From Pythium myriotylum (taxonomy: Eukaryota > Oomycota > Peronosporomycetes > Pythiales > Pythiaceae), in the NCBI GenBank assembly GCA_023091665.1, contig JALJCQ010000030.1, forward strand, positions 2,854,501 through 2,918,500: 64,000 bases of DNA, given 5' to 3'. Below, piece after piece: positions 1-10,100 of the stretch (positions are counted from its first letter, which is position 1; the number at the start of each line of letters is the position of its first letter). The translations under genes and the position numbers were made by a program. Below the pieces are notes generated by a model. The model was not told the origin of the DNA. It ran no database searches and saw nothing but the letters and a program-made list of their open reading frames with translations.

Positions 1-2051
1 TCCTGCGCGTCGAGCCGCCGGCGCTGACGGCCGAGCTCGTCGCGGCGCTGCGGCTGCGCGCGGGCAAGAGCGACGCGCGCGAGGCCACGCGGCGCGTCTG
101 CCTCGGCGACTTCGGCGAGGCGGCCGTGCTGCCGGCGCACGCGCCCGAGCGCGGCGTGCGACTCACGCGGACGCGCGGCACGGAGGCCGTCAAGAGCCCC
201 GAGATGCTGGCCGTGAGCGGCGGCGGCGGGCTCGCCGGCCCGGCGAGCGACGTCTGGTCGCTCGGCTGCCTGCTCTTCGAGCTGCTCGCCGAAGAGCTCA
301 TGTTCGGCAACGGTGCGTGCGCTCTCTCTTTCTCTCTCTGTATCTCTCGTCGTCGTTACTCAACGCTGCCTCTTGCTGCAGACGACTGGGCGCGGCTCTA
401 CGCGCACGTGGTGGCGGCGCCGGCGACGACGCCCGTCGTGCGCGAGGACCACCGGCAGAAGCTGCTGCAGGCGCTGCGGCCCGCGACCGACGCCGAGAGG
501 GGCCTCGCGCACATCTTCGTGCAGTTCCTCGAGTCGGTTCTCCACCGCGACCCGCTGCTGCGACCGCCGCTCGACAAGGTGCTCGCCGAGGCCGAGACGC
601 AGCTCCGCATGATCCAGGCGCTGCCGCTGCAGCCCGACGACGAGGCCTTCGAGGCTGCCGCGCTCGAGTCGGCCACGGCGGCGGTGGTGGCCTCGGCCAC
701 GGCGCCGCCCTCCAGCTCGGCGCTCTTGCTGCAGCTTCGAAGACACGCCGTCTCGTCCCCTGAGGCGCCGGTGCTCGGCCGACTCTTCTTCAACTTGTTC
801 GTCGTCAAGGACGCGCTCGCACTGCGTCGAGCGTACGCGCGCGCGTCGGGGCGCGCCGTGGAGCGAGGCGCCGCGCGCTCGATCGTCGGCGACGCGCTGC
901 TGCGGCGCGAGCTCAGCAGTCTGCAGCTGGAGAACGAGTCGCGCATCGGCCACTACATCATGCTCTGCTTCAGCGACATCAAGTACGCGAGCGACGCGCA
1001 CGAGGACCGCGGCGACGCGTTCCTGGAGATCGTCGAGGGCGTCGGGCGCACGATCCTCTACTTCAACCGCGCCATGGTGCTCGCGAGTCTGCGCGAGCCC
1101 AAGGACGGCGCCACTGTCGCCGCGAACGCCGAGAGCAGCGCCACGAGCGCGCGCGCGCCGCCCGAGCCCGCGGGCCCGTCGCTCGTGCGCCTGCTGCTCC
1201 AGCACTCGCGCGGCATCCTCGCGACGCTGCAGCGGCATCTGCGCCACCAGAGCAGCCGCGTGCTGCTCGTGCCGGCCGACTACGACGACTGGCGCGGCGA
1301 CGACGAGCGCGGCGCCGACGACCGGCCGCTGACCGAGCTCACGGCCGCCACGCTGCTCTTCTTCCTGCTCACGGGGCTCGCGCTCTCGCCGCTCGAGGCG
1401 CTCGCGAGCTTCTCGCGCGAGGCCGGCGCGCTCCTGCGGCTGCCGAGCGCGCGCGTGCTGCAGCAGCTGCTCGAGCTCCACGAGCAGCTCGAGGCGGCCA
1501 AGAGCAGCGCCGACAAGCTCGAGGCCTCGGTCAACGCGCGGCAGCTCGCGCGCTGTCGCTGCGGCGACAAGGTGCTCGCGACGGCGGCGCTCGACGGCGG
1601 CGCGAGCGTCCGCTTCGACGTGCCGCCGCTCGACCTCGAGGCCGAGCTCGTCTGGGACTGCCGCGAGGCGAGCCTCGTGTACGGGCAGGCCGTGGCCGCG
1701 ACGCCGTGGCGCGTGGTCGAGACGCTGCGCGTGGACCGCCTCGACTCGCTCTTGCGCGGCGTGCTGCTGCGGCAGCTCGGGCCGGCCGTGGCGCCGGGCG
1801 GCAGCCGCCGGCGGTCGCAGAACCTGCTCTTCTCGCGCCACCCCCACAGCCACCACGCGCACGCGCCGGACGCGGCCTCGGCGCTGCGCGAGCACGTGCC
1901 GTTCCTGCTCCACGGGCTCGCGGAGCGCGGCGTGGTCCACGCGGCGGCGACGCCGTGGACGCTCTACGAGTGCGCCATGTGCGGCGTGGGCGTCTGCGCG
2001 CTGGCCGCCGCGAGCGACCGCATCGCGCTGCCGCTGCAGCCCGAGAGGTAG
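1..2051 (+). CDS. Protein-kinase-like protein, C-terminal part (5' end outside window)
   Basis: The reading frame enters from the left edge (codons in frame with position 3) and ends at a TAG. The kinase signature is visible at once: a DFG motif (GDFGEA) at about 105-119, an activation-segment end of the form GTEAVKSPEM at about 178-206, and the subdomain IX pattern SDVWSLGCLLFELL at about 246-285. A 69-nt GT-AG intron (313-381) interrupts the C-lobe; because 69 is a multiple of three the frame stays open through it. The roughly 450 residues after the kinase domain form no domain I recognise. They include a helical stretch (about 770-1110) and a leucine-rich C-terminus. Base composition is extremely GC-rich compared with genes further right. 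The catalytic loop lies outside the window, so activity cannot be judged; a pseudokinase is possible. The phosphorylation substrate and pathway are unknown. Confidence 0.75.
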   Translation, partial: LRVEPPALTAELVAALRLRAGKSDAREATRRVCLGDFGEAAVLPAHAPERGVRLTRTRGTEAVKSPEMLAVSGGGGLAGPASDVWSLGCLLFELLAEELMFGNGACALSFSLCISRRRYSTLPLAADDWARLYAHVVAAPATTPVVREDHRQKLLQALRPATDAERGLAHIFVQFLESVLHRDPLLRPPLDKVLAEAETQLRMIQALPLQPDDEAFEAAALESATAAVVASATAPPSSSALLLQLRRHAVSSPEAPVLGRLFFNLFVVKDALALRRAYARASGRAVERGAARSIVGDALLRRELSSLQLENESRIGHYIMLCFSDIKYASDAHEDRGDAFLEIVEGVGRTILYFNRAMVLASLREPKDGATVAANAESSATSARAPPEPAGPSLVRLLLQHSRGILATLQRHLRHQSSRVLLVPADYDDWRGDDERGADDRPLTELTAATLLFFLLTGLALSPLEALASFSREAGALLRLPSARVLQQLLELHEQLEAAKSSADKLEASVNARQLARCRCGDKVLATAALDGGASVRFDVPPLDLEAELVWDCREASLVYGQAVAATPWRVVETLRVDRLDSLLRGVLLRQLGPAVAPGGSRRRSQNLLFSRHPHSHHAHAPDAASALREHVPFLLHGLAERGVVHAAATPWTLYECAMCGVGVCALAAASDRIALPLQPER

Positions 2052-2206
2052 CGAGAGCAAGCCCATGGCACATGCATCCGAAGGCCGGCTCATCCCATGT
2101 AAATTATTAAGTTAAAACCACATCCACGACGCGAGCCTAGGCTTCCTACATCTCTCTTGGGTTCATATAGTACTGCTTTTCTTGTGTGGGGCGCTTGGGG
2201 GGGAGC

Positions 2207-2638
2207 TCAGTGGAGCACGGCCTCGTTGATCGGGCTATTCCGCATGGACATGGAGCGGCGGCGCGCGGCGGGCCGCTCCTCGCTGCGCGCGAGGATCTGC
2301 TTGACGCTGCTGATGTACTCTTTGCAGGGGCCCGGGAGGTCCTGCGTGCCGTTCGTCTTGGCGAGCATGAGGCACTCCGAGTTGCTGCGGCGGCGACGCA
2401 GCACGTGGTCGCCGTCGTCGCTGCGCGTGGACGAGGGCTGGCTGCGCGGCGTGGTCTCGTCGCCGCGCCACTGGGGCTCGCCCTCGGCTTTCCGGAACGA
2501 GAGCGACTTGGCGACGCTCGTGTCGACCGTGAGGCCGGCGCCGCGCGCCGTCGCGGGCGCCACGGCCGCGAGCGGGTTGCTGCTGTTCTCGTCGAGTCCG
2601 TAGGACGAGAGGCGGCGCACGAAGCGAGGAATGTCCAT
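2207..2638 (-). CDS. Small Ser/Arg-rich protein of unknown function (143 aa)
   Basis: A single-exon frame starting at the ATG at 2638 (MDIPRFVRRLSS) gives 143 residues. The frame stays open upstream to 2968, but that extension is low-complexity Pro/Ser/Lys text over a T-rich and C-rich stretch and looks like leader sequence, so the internal ATG is preferred. I do not recognise a domain. The protein carries several basophilic phosphorylation-type sites (runs of Arg followed by Ser, such as RRRRSNS and RRRSMS) and a short predicted helix around CKEYISSVKQILARSEE. It converges on the kinase-like gene to its left, with 155 bp between the two stops. Codon choice is GC-rich, as expected for a real gene here, but with no homology visible this remains a hypothetical protein. 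Confidence 0.5.
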   Translation of the reverse strand: MDIPRFVRRLSSYGLDENSSNPLAAVAPATARGAGLTVDTSVAKSLSFRKAEGEPQWRGDETTPRSQPSSTRSDDGDHVLRRRRSNSECLMLAKTNGTQDLPGPCKEYISSVKQILARSEERPAARRRSMSMRNSPINEAVLH

Positions 2639-3178
2639 CGAGTTTGAAGGAGGCGGAAGGGGGGGAGAAGTGGGAGAGGAGGGAGGCTTCGTGAGGGGGC
2701 GCTTCGGCGCTGGCGTGCAGGTTGGGAAATGACGCCAGGAAAGTTGGATGGGGAGGAGGCTGCTTCGGCGGTGGTTTTTGCCGGGCGGGTTGATGTTGGG
2801 GGACAGCTTTTTGTTCTTTTTTCTGTGGCGGAAAGAAAAAAACAGCGGAACAGAAAACTGCAAAAACCCGCCGTGCTGGTCCGGGGACGTTTGGGAAGAG
2901 CGGAAAACTGCGCGTCCCGTCCAACAAAAAACACCCCGGACCCGTCTCGTCTTTGGCCACGAGATCATGTTTGACAGAGCGGAAAGAAACTGAAGCTGTT
3001 TTAAACACCTTTATTGATGACGTCGAACAGCACGCGTTTGCACAAAACAGAACGAGCAGTGGAGTGCTGAGATCCTCGGCGCTCGCTGGGCGTGCTCCTC
3101 CTCGCTGACGCGGATCACTCTGTTCTGGTGCAGGCGCGCAGCTGGACGCGAGCAGCGCCACTGCCATCATCCGCCGGG

Positions 3179-3195
3179 AGATCTACGGTAGATCT
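3179..3195. repeat. Short perfect inverted repeat
   Basis: Two 8-base arms, AGATCTAC and GTAGATCT, flank a single G. The element is isolated in non-coding sequence. It could be a dimeric protein-binding site or simply chance; nothing else supports a function. Confidence 0.35.
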
Positions 3196-3754
3196 GGCGG
3201 GAACTCACGTCGGCCGATGACGAAGCTTCGACGAGGCGACCGACTTGAAGCCGTCAGAGACGCGCACAGAGAGACGCCATCTGCCCACGGGACGCAGCGA
3301 GTCTTTGCCGCCGGCTCGTGCCTCTGTGCACGGGCGGAGAACGCGTCATCGACGCTCGCAGCTCTGGCGCCACCCGTCCGTTTGGCTCATTGGTTCAGTT
3401 GGGACCCCGTCAAAAGTTCAAGGCTGAGGAGACAAAGACGACCGCTTTTGGAAGAAACGAAAGCTGCTCGCCAGCTGGTGCCGACGTGAAGAGAGTTTTA
3501 TTCAGTTTTGTTGGGTGTTTCTTTCCCATCAAACTTCCAGAGTTCCAGAACGGTGCTTGGGGCGGCAGATCTCCGGCTGACGTGCTGCGCTCTATTCTTG
3601 GTTGGGTGTCGAGGCGCCTTTCCCGGAGCGAGTTCATCCCTCCCCTCCGTTGTGATGGTCCAATTAGAGTGAGAAGATCCATGTTGGACTTGCTCCAGGA
3701 AAACAAAACAAACCAAATAAAATAAACAAACGAGACCATCACTCCTGCCTGAGA

Positions 3755-3998
3755 CTTTGTCGAGGTGCAGCGCGAAGGTCTCGAGCTTGGCCACGGCCTC
3801 GCCGTAGAACGGGAACGCGCTCGCGCGCTCGTGCGCCCGCAGCTTCTGCAGCACGAGCACGTGGTGGCAGCCGCGCACGTACGGCACCCAGACGCGGAAG
3901 CTCGCCGTTTCGGACGCGACGCCCCAGAGACCGACGCGGCCAGCGGTCTCCAGAAGTTTAACCATCACTGGCGCCGATTGGATCATTGGTCGAAACAA
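3755..3998 (-). pseudogene. Isolated coding-like fragment, probably a gene relic
   Basis: On the minus strand about 75 residues read as normal GC-biased coding sequence (for example LLETAGRVGLWGVASE, FRVWVPYVRG and FPFYGEAVAKLETFALHLD). The composition changes abruptly at both ends to AT-richer sequence, and the frame extension to 3498 turns into text unlike a protein. There is no convincing start codon or splice partner on either side. The simplest reading is a stranded piece of a larger gene, either a decayed duplicate or a single exon whose partners I cannot find. I do not recognise the family. Confidence 0.4.
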
Positions 3999-4179
3999 CC
4001 CTACCCCTCTTGGTTCTCAAAGTTGAATTTCAGATTAGGGGTAGGTGGTGTTTCGACACTGGGATGGGTACGCACGTTGACGACCTCGCACAACTGATAA
4101 CGTTGGGGGGAGGGGCGTCATCTTCAGAATCAGCAATGAACATGGACACCAGACGCTCCAAGGCGCTGCTTACATGACT

Positions 4180-7100
4180 CTAGTACGTGTTGGACGCGAA
4201 GGGGTTGAGCGGAGTCATCTCTTCATCATCTTCCATCTCGTCGCCCGTCGGGTTCGAGCTCGGACTCGGATGCTTCAGATTCAGATTCGGCGGAATCGCC
4301 AGCGGCTTGGGCGCCGGCGCCGCGGGGGCTGCGCCGAAGAGCGAGAAGACGCCGCCGAGCAGCCCCGCGCTCTCTTCCTGGGCCTTGAGCTGCACGTCGT
4401 TGATTCTCTTGACCTCTTGAGGACTAGCCACACACGAAACAAAAACACAGACGAGTCAACACCGGAAACGCAGCGCGAACCCATCGGCGCTTCCCGCTCA
4501 CCTGAAATGCAACACGGTCGCGATCACAGGGATCAGTCGGTCCTTCTCGCTCTGGTTTTGGCTCTCAATGTACTTGATGACGATATTCTTCAAGTACTGT
4601 AAAGTGTCCGCCAGCCGCGTGGTTCGTGAGACTCGTGAGACCGGTGCCCAGGAAGGCGAGAGCACGCACCTCAATGTTCAAGCCGTCAGTCGCACGAGTG
4701 TTGAGCTCGTGGATCCGACGCTTCTGACGATTCGAGTCTTCCAGCAGTGCGAGCGCGTCCTCGTACTTTTTCTGGTAGAAATGAACCTGCTCTTCCAGTG
4801 TATGGAGCTGCTGCTTCGCCTTGGTCGCTTCCTCGTCACGCAGGGCCTGAGCCTGCACCAGAGATCATCAGTTCACTTACCCATGGCCACATTGGTTGCA
4901 CAAAACTCTACTCACCCGGGCGAGCTTGAGAATCTGGTTATCTACGGCCCCGCCATTGGAGGATGAAGTTGCAAGAGGAATCGAAGTATTCAGGTCGGCA
5001 ATCGCAGCAGCAAGGTGGTTATCTTCACCTTGCGGCGCGCTAGAGCGAGAAGTCTCAGGTGATCGAGGTCCTGCAGCGGCCGCCGCCTTCGCTCCTTGGA
5101 GCTCTTCAGTAACCTTATGCAACGTTTCCTCTGTCTCGCTTGCGCTCCGAGTCACTTCTTCCAGTTGCTTCGTGAGCTGCGCAATCTCTCCGTCTTTTGC
5201 TCGAATCATCTCCCGCGCAGCTTCAGTCTTCTTTTGGAGTTCCTTCTCTAACGCCTCAATCGTCCCTTCCAGTGAAGCTTTTGTTGCATTCAGCTCCTCA
5301 ACTCGAATGTCCACGTGAGCAGTCAGTTCGACCTGCACCCGGCTCAGTTCGAGGCGGACCACCTCAATCTCATTCTTCCACGTAGCTTCGTCACGCGCGC
5401 GTTCAGCTGCTGCCTTCTCGCGGAAAGAACGAATCTGAGTTTCAGCAATGTCCTTTGCCTCATCGAGACTCTTGAGAGCTTGCTCCAGCTCGAGCTCAAG
5501 GGCGGCAGCACGAGCGTTCGCTGCGACGATATCTTCTTGCAGCTGACTGGTCTCTTCTTCCACCTTTTTCATACTCGTTTTACTCTCGGATGTTGCTTTC
5601 TTTAAGGCAGTTGCTGCACGCTTCTTGTAAACTTCAAGGGCAGTACGTGCAGCATTTGAGGCCTCGATTTCGACCTCTAGCTGAGCTTTAAGTGAATTGA
5701 CTTCACTCTGAAGTTTGCTAACAGCGTCGTCGTGGGCAACTCCTCTGTCCTCGTGCTGAGCACGAACTGTGACCACTTCCGCTCGGGCTTCCTCTAACTC
5801 CCTGGTGATACGCGATATATGATCATTGGATTCCTGGTGTTTCTCTTCCAGTTCTTGATGGCGCGTTAGAAGTTCCTTCATTTTGTCCACAATCTCTTGG
5901 TTTTCAGAATCCTTCACCCCCACTGTCTTCACCAATTCACCTTTTTCCTCTTCCAGCGTCGCTATCTTGGCCCTCAATTCCTCCTCACAGTGTGCTAGTT
6001 GCGCTTCCATATGAGACGTTAGTTCATCCACCTTCGCTCTTGCGGCATCCAACTCTTCCCCGAGTGTTGATGACGTTGTTGCAAGCTGATCTTGGAGTTG
6101 AGTCACCTGCTGCCTTGCGTCTTGTAACTCATTTTCGAGTACAAGTTGGCTCTCCTTTGCGCTTACCGATTCATTTGTGAGCCGCTCGGTCGTTGCCTTC
6201 AGAATGCCACATTCTGATTGCACAGCTCCCAATGCTACAGCCTTCTCACCGAGCCTCTCTTGGAGGTCCTGCGCATGTTCTTTAAGCTTCTTGTACATAC
6301 TGACCACTTCTTCTGTCTTGGTTTTCAGTTTCCCAATAATCTCGTCCTTCTGCTCGACAGTCGCTGCTGCTTCACTAGCTCTTTGACGCAAAGCAATGAG
6401 TTCATCGCTCGTAACTTTTGCTGACTCTGCTAGAGCACGCTCCCGCTCTGAAGCCGATTCCGCGGCAGATATTGCAGTCGCTAGTTCCAGATCTTTCGAT
6501 TCCAAACGAGCCAGCAAATCTGCTACTTGCGTCGCACTCGCAGCAGCGCGTAGTTCCTCTCGAGCTGCCTCGAGTTCGACCGACCGATCATCCAGAGCCG
6601 ACCGGTGCTCGTCCACTTGGCTCTCTAGCACACGGATCTTCTCCTCGAGTGACGACTTCTCCTCCACAAGGATGCCGTTCTCCGACGACAGACGCTCCAC
6701 CTGCTTCGTCAGCTCCTCTCGAGCTGCCTCGAGTTCGACCGACCGATCATCCAGAGCCGACCGGTGCTCGTCCACTTGGCTCTCTAGCACACGGATCTTC
6801 TCCTCGAGTGACGACTTCTCCTCCACAAGGATGCCGTTCTCCGACGACAGACGCTCCACCTGCTTCGTCAGCTCCTCTCGAGCTGCCTCGAGTTCGACCG
6901 ACCGATCATCCAGAGCCGACCGGTGCTCGTCCACTTGGCTCTCTAGCACACGGATCTTCTCCTCGAGTGACGACTTCTCCTCCACAAGGATGCCGTTCTC
7001 CGACGACAGACGCTCCACCTGCTTCGTCAGCTCCTCTCGAGCTGCCTCGAGTTCGACCGACCGATCATCCAGAGCCGACCGGTGCTCGTCCACTTGGCTC

Positions 7101-10100
7101 TCTAGCACACGGATCTTCTCCTCGAGTGACGACTTCTCCTCCACAAGGATGCCGTTCTCCGACGACAGACGCTCCACCTGCTTCGTCAGCTCCTCTCGAG
7201 CTGCCTCGAGTTCGACCGACCGATCATCCAGAGCCGACCGGTGCTCGTCCACTTGGCTCTCTAGCACACGGATCTTCTCCTCGAGTGACGACTTCTCCTC
7301 CACAAGGATGCCGTTCTCCGACGACAGACGCTCCACCTGCTTCGTCAGCTCCTCTCGAGCTGCCTCGAGTTCGACCGACCGATCATCCAGAGCCGACCGG
7401 TGCTCGTCCACTTGGCTCTCTAGCACACGGATCTTCTCCTCGAGTGACGACTTCTCCTCCACAAGGATGCCGTTCTCCGACGACAGACGCTCCACCTGCT
7501 TCGTCAGCTCCTCTCGAGCTGCCTCGAGTTCGACCGACCGATCATCCAGAGCCGACCGGTGCTCGTCCACTTGGCTCTCTAGCACACGGATCTTCTCCTC
7601 GAGTGACGACTTCTCCTCCACAAGGATGCCGTTCTCCGACGACAGACGCTCCACCTGCTTCGTCAGCTCCTCTCGAGCTGCCTCGAGTTCGACCGACCGA
7701 TCATCCAGAGCCGACCGGTGCTCGTCCACTTGGCTCTCTAGCACACGGATCTTCTCCTCGAGTGACGACTTCTCCTCCACAAGGATGCCGTTCTCCGACG
7801 ACAGACGCTCCACCTGCTTCGTCAGCTCCTCTCGAGCTGCCTCGAGTTCGACCGACCGATCATCCAGAGCCGACCGGTGCTCGTCCACTTGGCTCTCTAG
7901 CACACGGATCTTCTCCTCGAGTGACGACTTCTCCTCCACAAGGATGCCGTTCTCCGACGACAGACGCTCCACCTGCTTCGTCAGCTCCTCTCGAGCTGCC
8001 TCGAGTTCGACCGACCGATCATCCAGAGCCGACCGGTGCTCGTCCACTTGGCTCTCTAGCACACGGATCTTCTCCTCGAGTGACGACTTCTCCTCCACAA
8101 GGATGCCGTTCTCCGACGACAGACGCTCCACCTGCTTCGTCAGCTCCTCTCGAGCTGCCTCGAGTTCGACCGACCGATCATCCAGAGCCGACCGGTGCTC
8201 GTCCACTTGGCTCTCTAGCACACGGATCTTCTCCTCGAGTGACGACTTCTCCTCCACAAGGATGCCGTTCTCCGACGACAGACGCTCCACCTGCTTCGTC
8301 AGCTCCTCTCGAGCTGCCTCGAGTTCGACCGACCGATCATCCAGAGCCGACCGGTGCTCGTCCACTTGGCTCTCTAGCACACGGATCTTCTCCTCGAGTG
8401 ACGACTTCTCCTCCACAAGGATGCCGTTCTCCGACGACAGACGCTCCACCTGCTTCGTCAGCTCCTCTCGAGCTGCCTCGAGTTCGACCGACCGATCATC
8501 CAGAGCCGACCGGTGCTCGTCCACTTGGCTCTCTAGCACACGGATCTTCTCCTCGAGTGACGACTTCTCCTCCACAAGGATGCCGTTCTCCGACGACAGA
8601 CGCTCCACCTGCTTCGTCAGCTCCTCTCGAGCTGCCTCGAGTTCGACCGACCGATCATCCAGAGCCGACCGGTGCTCGTCCACTTGGCTCTCTAGCACAC
8701 GGATCTTCTCCTCGAGTGACGACTTCTCCTCCACAAGGATGCCGTTCTCCGACGACAGACGCTCCACCTGCTTCGTCAGCTCCTCTCGAGCTGCCTCGAG
8801 TTCGACCGACCGATCATCCAGAGCCGACCGGTGCTCGTCCACTTGGCTCTCTAGCACACGGATCTTCTCCTCGAGTGACGACTTCTCCTCCACAAGGATG
8901 CCGTTCTCCGACGACAGACGCTCCACCTGCTTCGTCAGCTCCTCTCGAGCTGCCTCGAGTTCGACCGACCGATCATCCAGAGCCGACCGGTGCTCGTCCA
9001 CTTGGCTCTCTAGCACACGGATCTTCTCCTCGAGTGACGACTTCTCCTCCACAAGGATGCCGTTCTCCGACGACAGACGCTCCACCTGCTTCGTCAGCTC
9101 CTCTCGAGCTGCCTCGAGTTCGACCGACCGATCATCCAGAGCCGACCGGTGCTCGTCCACTTGGCTCTCTAGCACACGGATCTTCTCCTCGAGTGACGAC
9201 TTCTCCTCCACAAGGATGCCGTTCTCCGACGACAGACGCTCCACCTGCTTCGTCAGCTCCTCTCGAGCTGCCTCGAGTTCGACCGACCGATCATCCAGAG
9301 CCGACCGGTGCTCGTCCACTTGGCTCTCTAGCACACGGATCTTCTCCTCGAGTGACGACTTCTCCTCCACAAGGATGCCGTTCTCCGACGACAGACGCTC
9401 CACCTGCTTCGTCAGCTCCTCTCGAGCTGCCTCGAGTTCGACCGACCGGTGTGTGATGGATGCCTGAACGGATTGCAGTTCTTGAAGTAATGATTCCTTG
9501 GTGGCTTGTGTGGTTTTTATCTGGTCCGTTAATTGTTGAACAAACGTTTCAGCAGATCCACATTTCTCCTTCCATTCATGAAGCTCTTGGTTTAGCGAGG
9601 CTAACGTCGACTTCGTGATTTCATATTCGGAGAGAAGCGAGTCACTGCGATCCAAGGCCTCTGAAAGCTGCGACTGGAGACTCGTGACGAGGATTCTTTT
9701 CTCTTCTAACGCACTCTCAGATTGCTGTGTCACTGATTCTACCATCTTGTTTGCTGACTCCAACTCTGCACGCAGGTGATCAAGAGATTCAGCGCTGATT
9801 CGAAGTTCGTCTTTGAGTTGAGCACTGACTCCGCTCAGTTCTCGAACACTGATTTCATGCCTGTCACACAACTCGCTTTTGCTCCTCAATTGAGCTTGGG
9901 CTTCCTCAAGATCTTGCTTCAGCTTCACTGCACTATCCGTAGTCTTAGCCACTTCAAATACCATGCGGGTATTTTCCGCCTTAATTGCCTTCATTTCAGA
10001 TTCGACCTCCAGCAAACGAGATGTCACTTCGGCCAACTTTTCACCTGCTTGACCAAGCGACTTGGAAATCTCAGCTTCGTGAACCTGCTGCAGCGATTCC

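Larger units (their letters stand above)
2639..4179. other. Intergenic region, mostly without a supported gene
   Basis: This 1.5-kb gap holds only short overlapping frames with no consistent coding character, apart from the GC-rich fragment annotated at 3755-3998. Oligo-T, oligo-A and C/T-rich tracts lie at about 2640-2960, and a small perfect inverted repeat lies at 3179-3195. Confidence 0.5.

Noticed and set aside
360..2093. Long minus-strand frame of 577 codons opposite the kinase-like gene
   Set aside because: It is Arg/Ala/Glu-rich text produced by high GC on the opposite strand; the plus strand shows real kinase motifs.
2639..2968. Upstream extension of the small Ser/Arg-rich gene
   Set aside because: The added text is Pro/Ser/Lys low complexity over skewed T- and C-rich DNA; the internal ATG gives a normal GC-biased coding start.
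6396..9467. Two overlapping plus-strand open frames of over 1,000 codons (Ser-rich and Pro-rich repeats)
   Set aside because: They are antisense shadows of the 159-bp golgin array: the unit is a multiple of three and has no stop in these frames, so long frames arise automatically.
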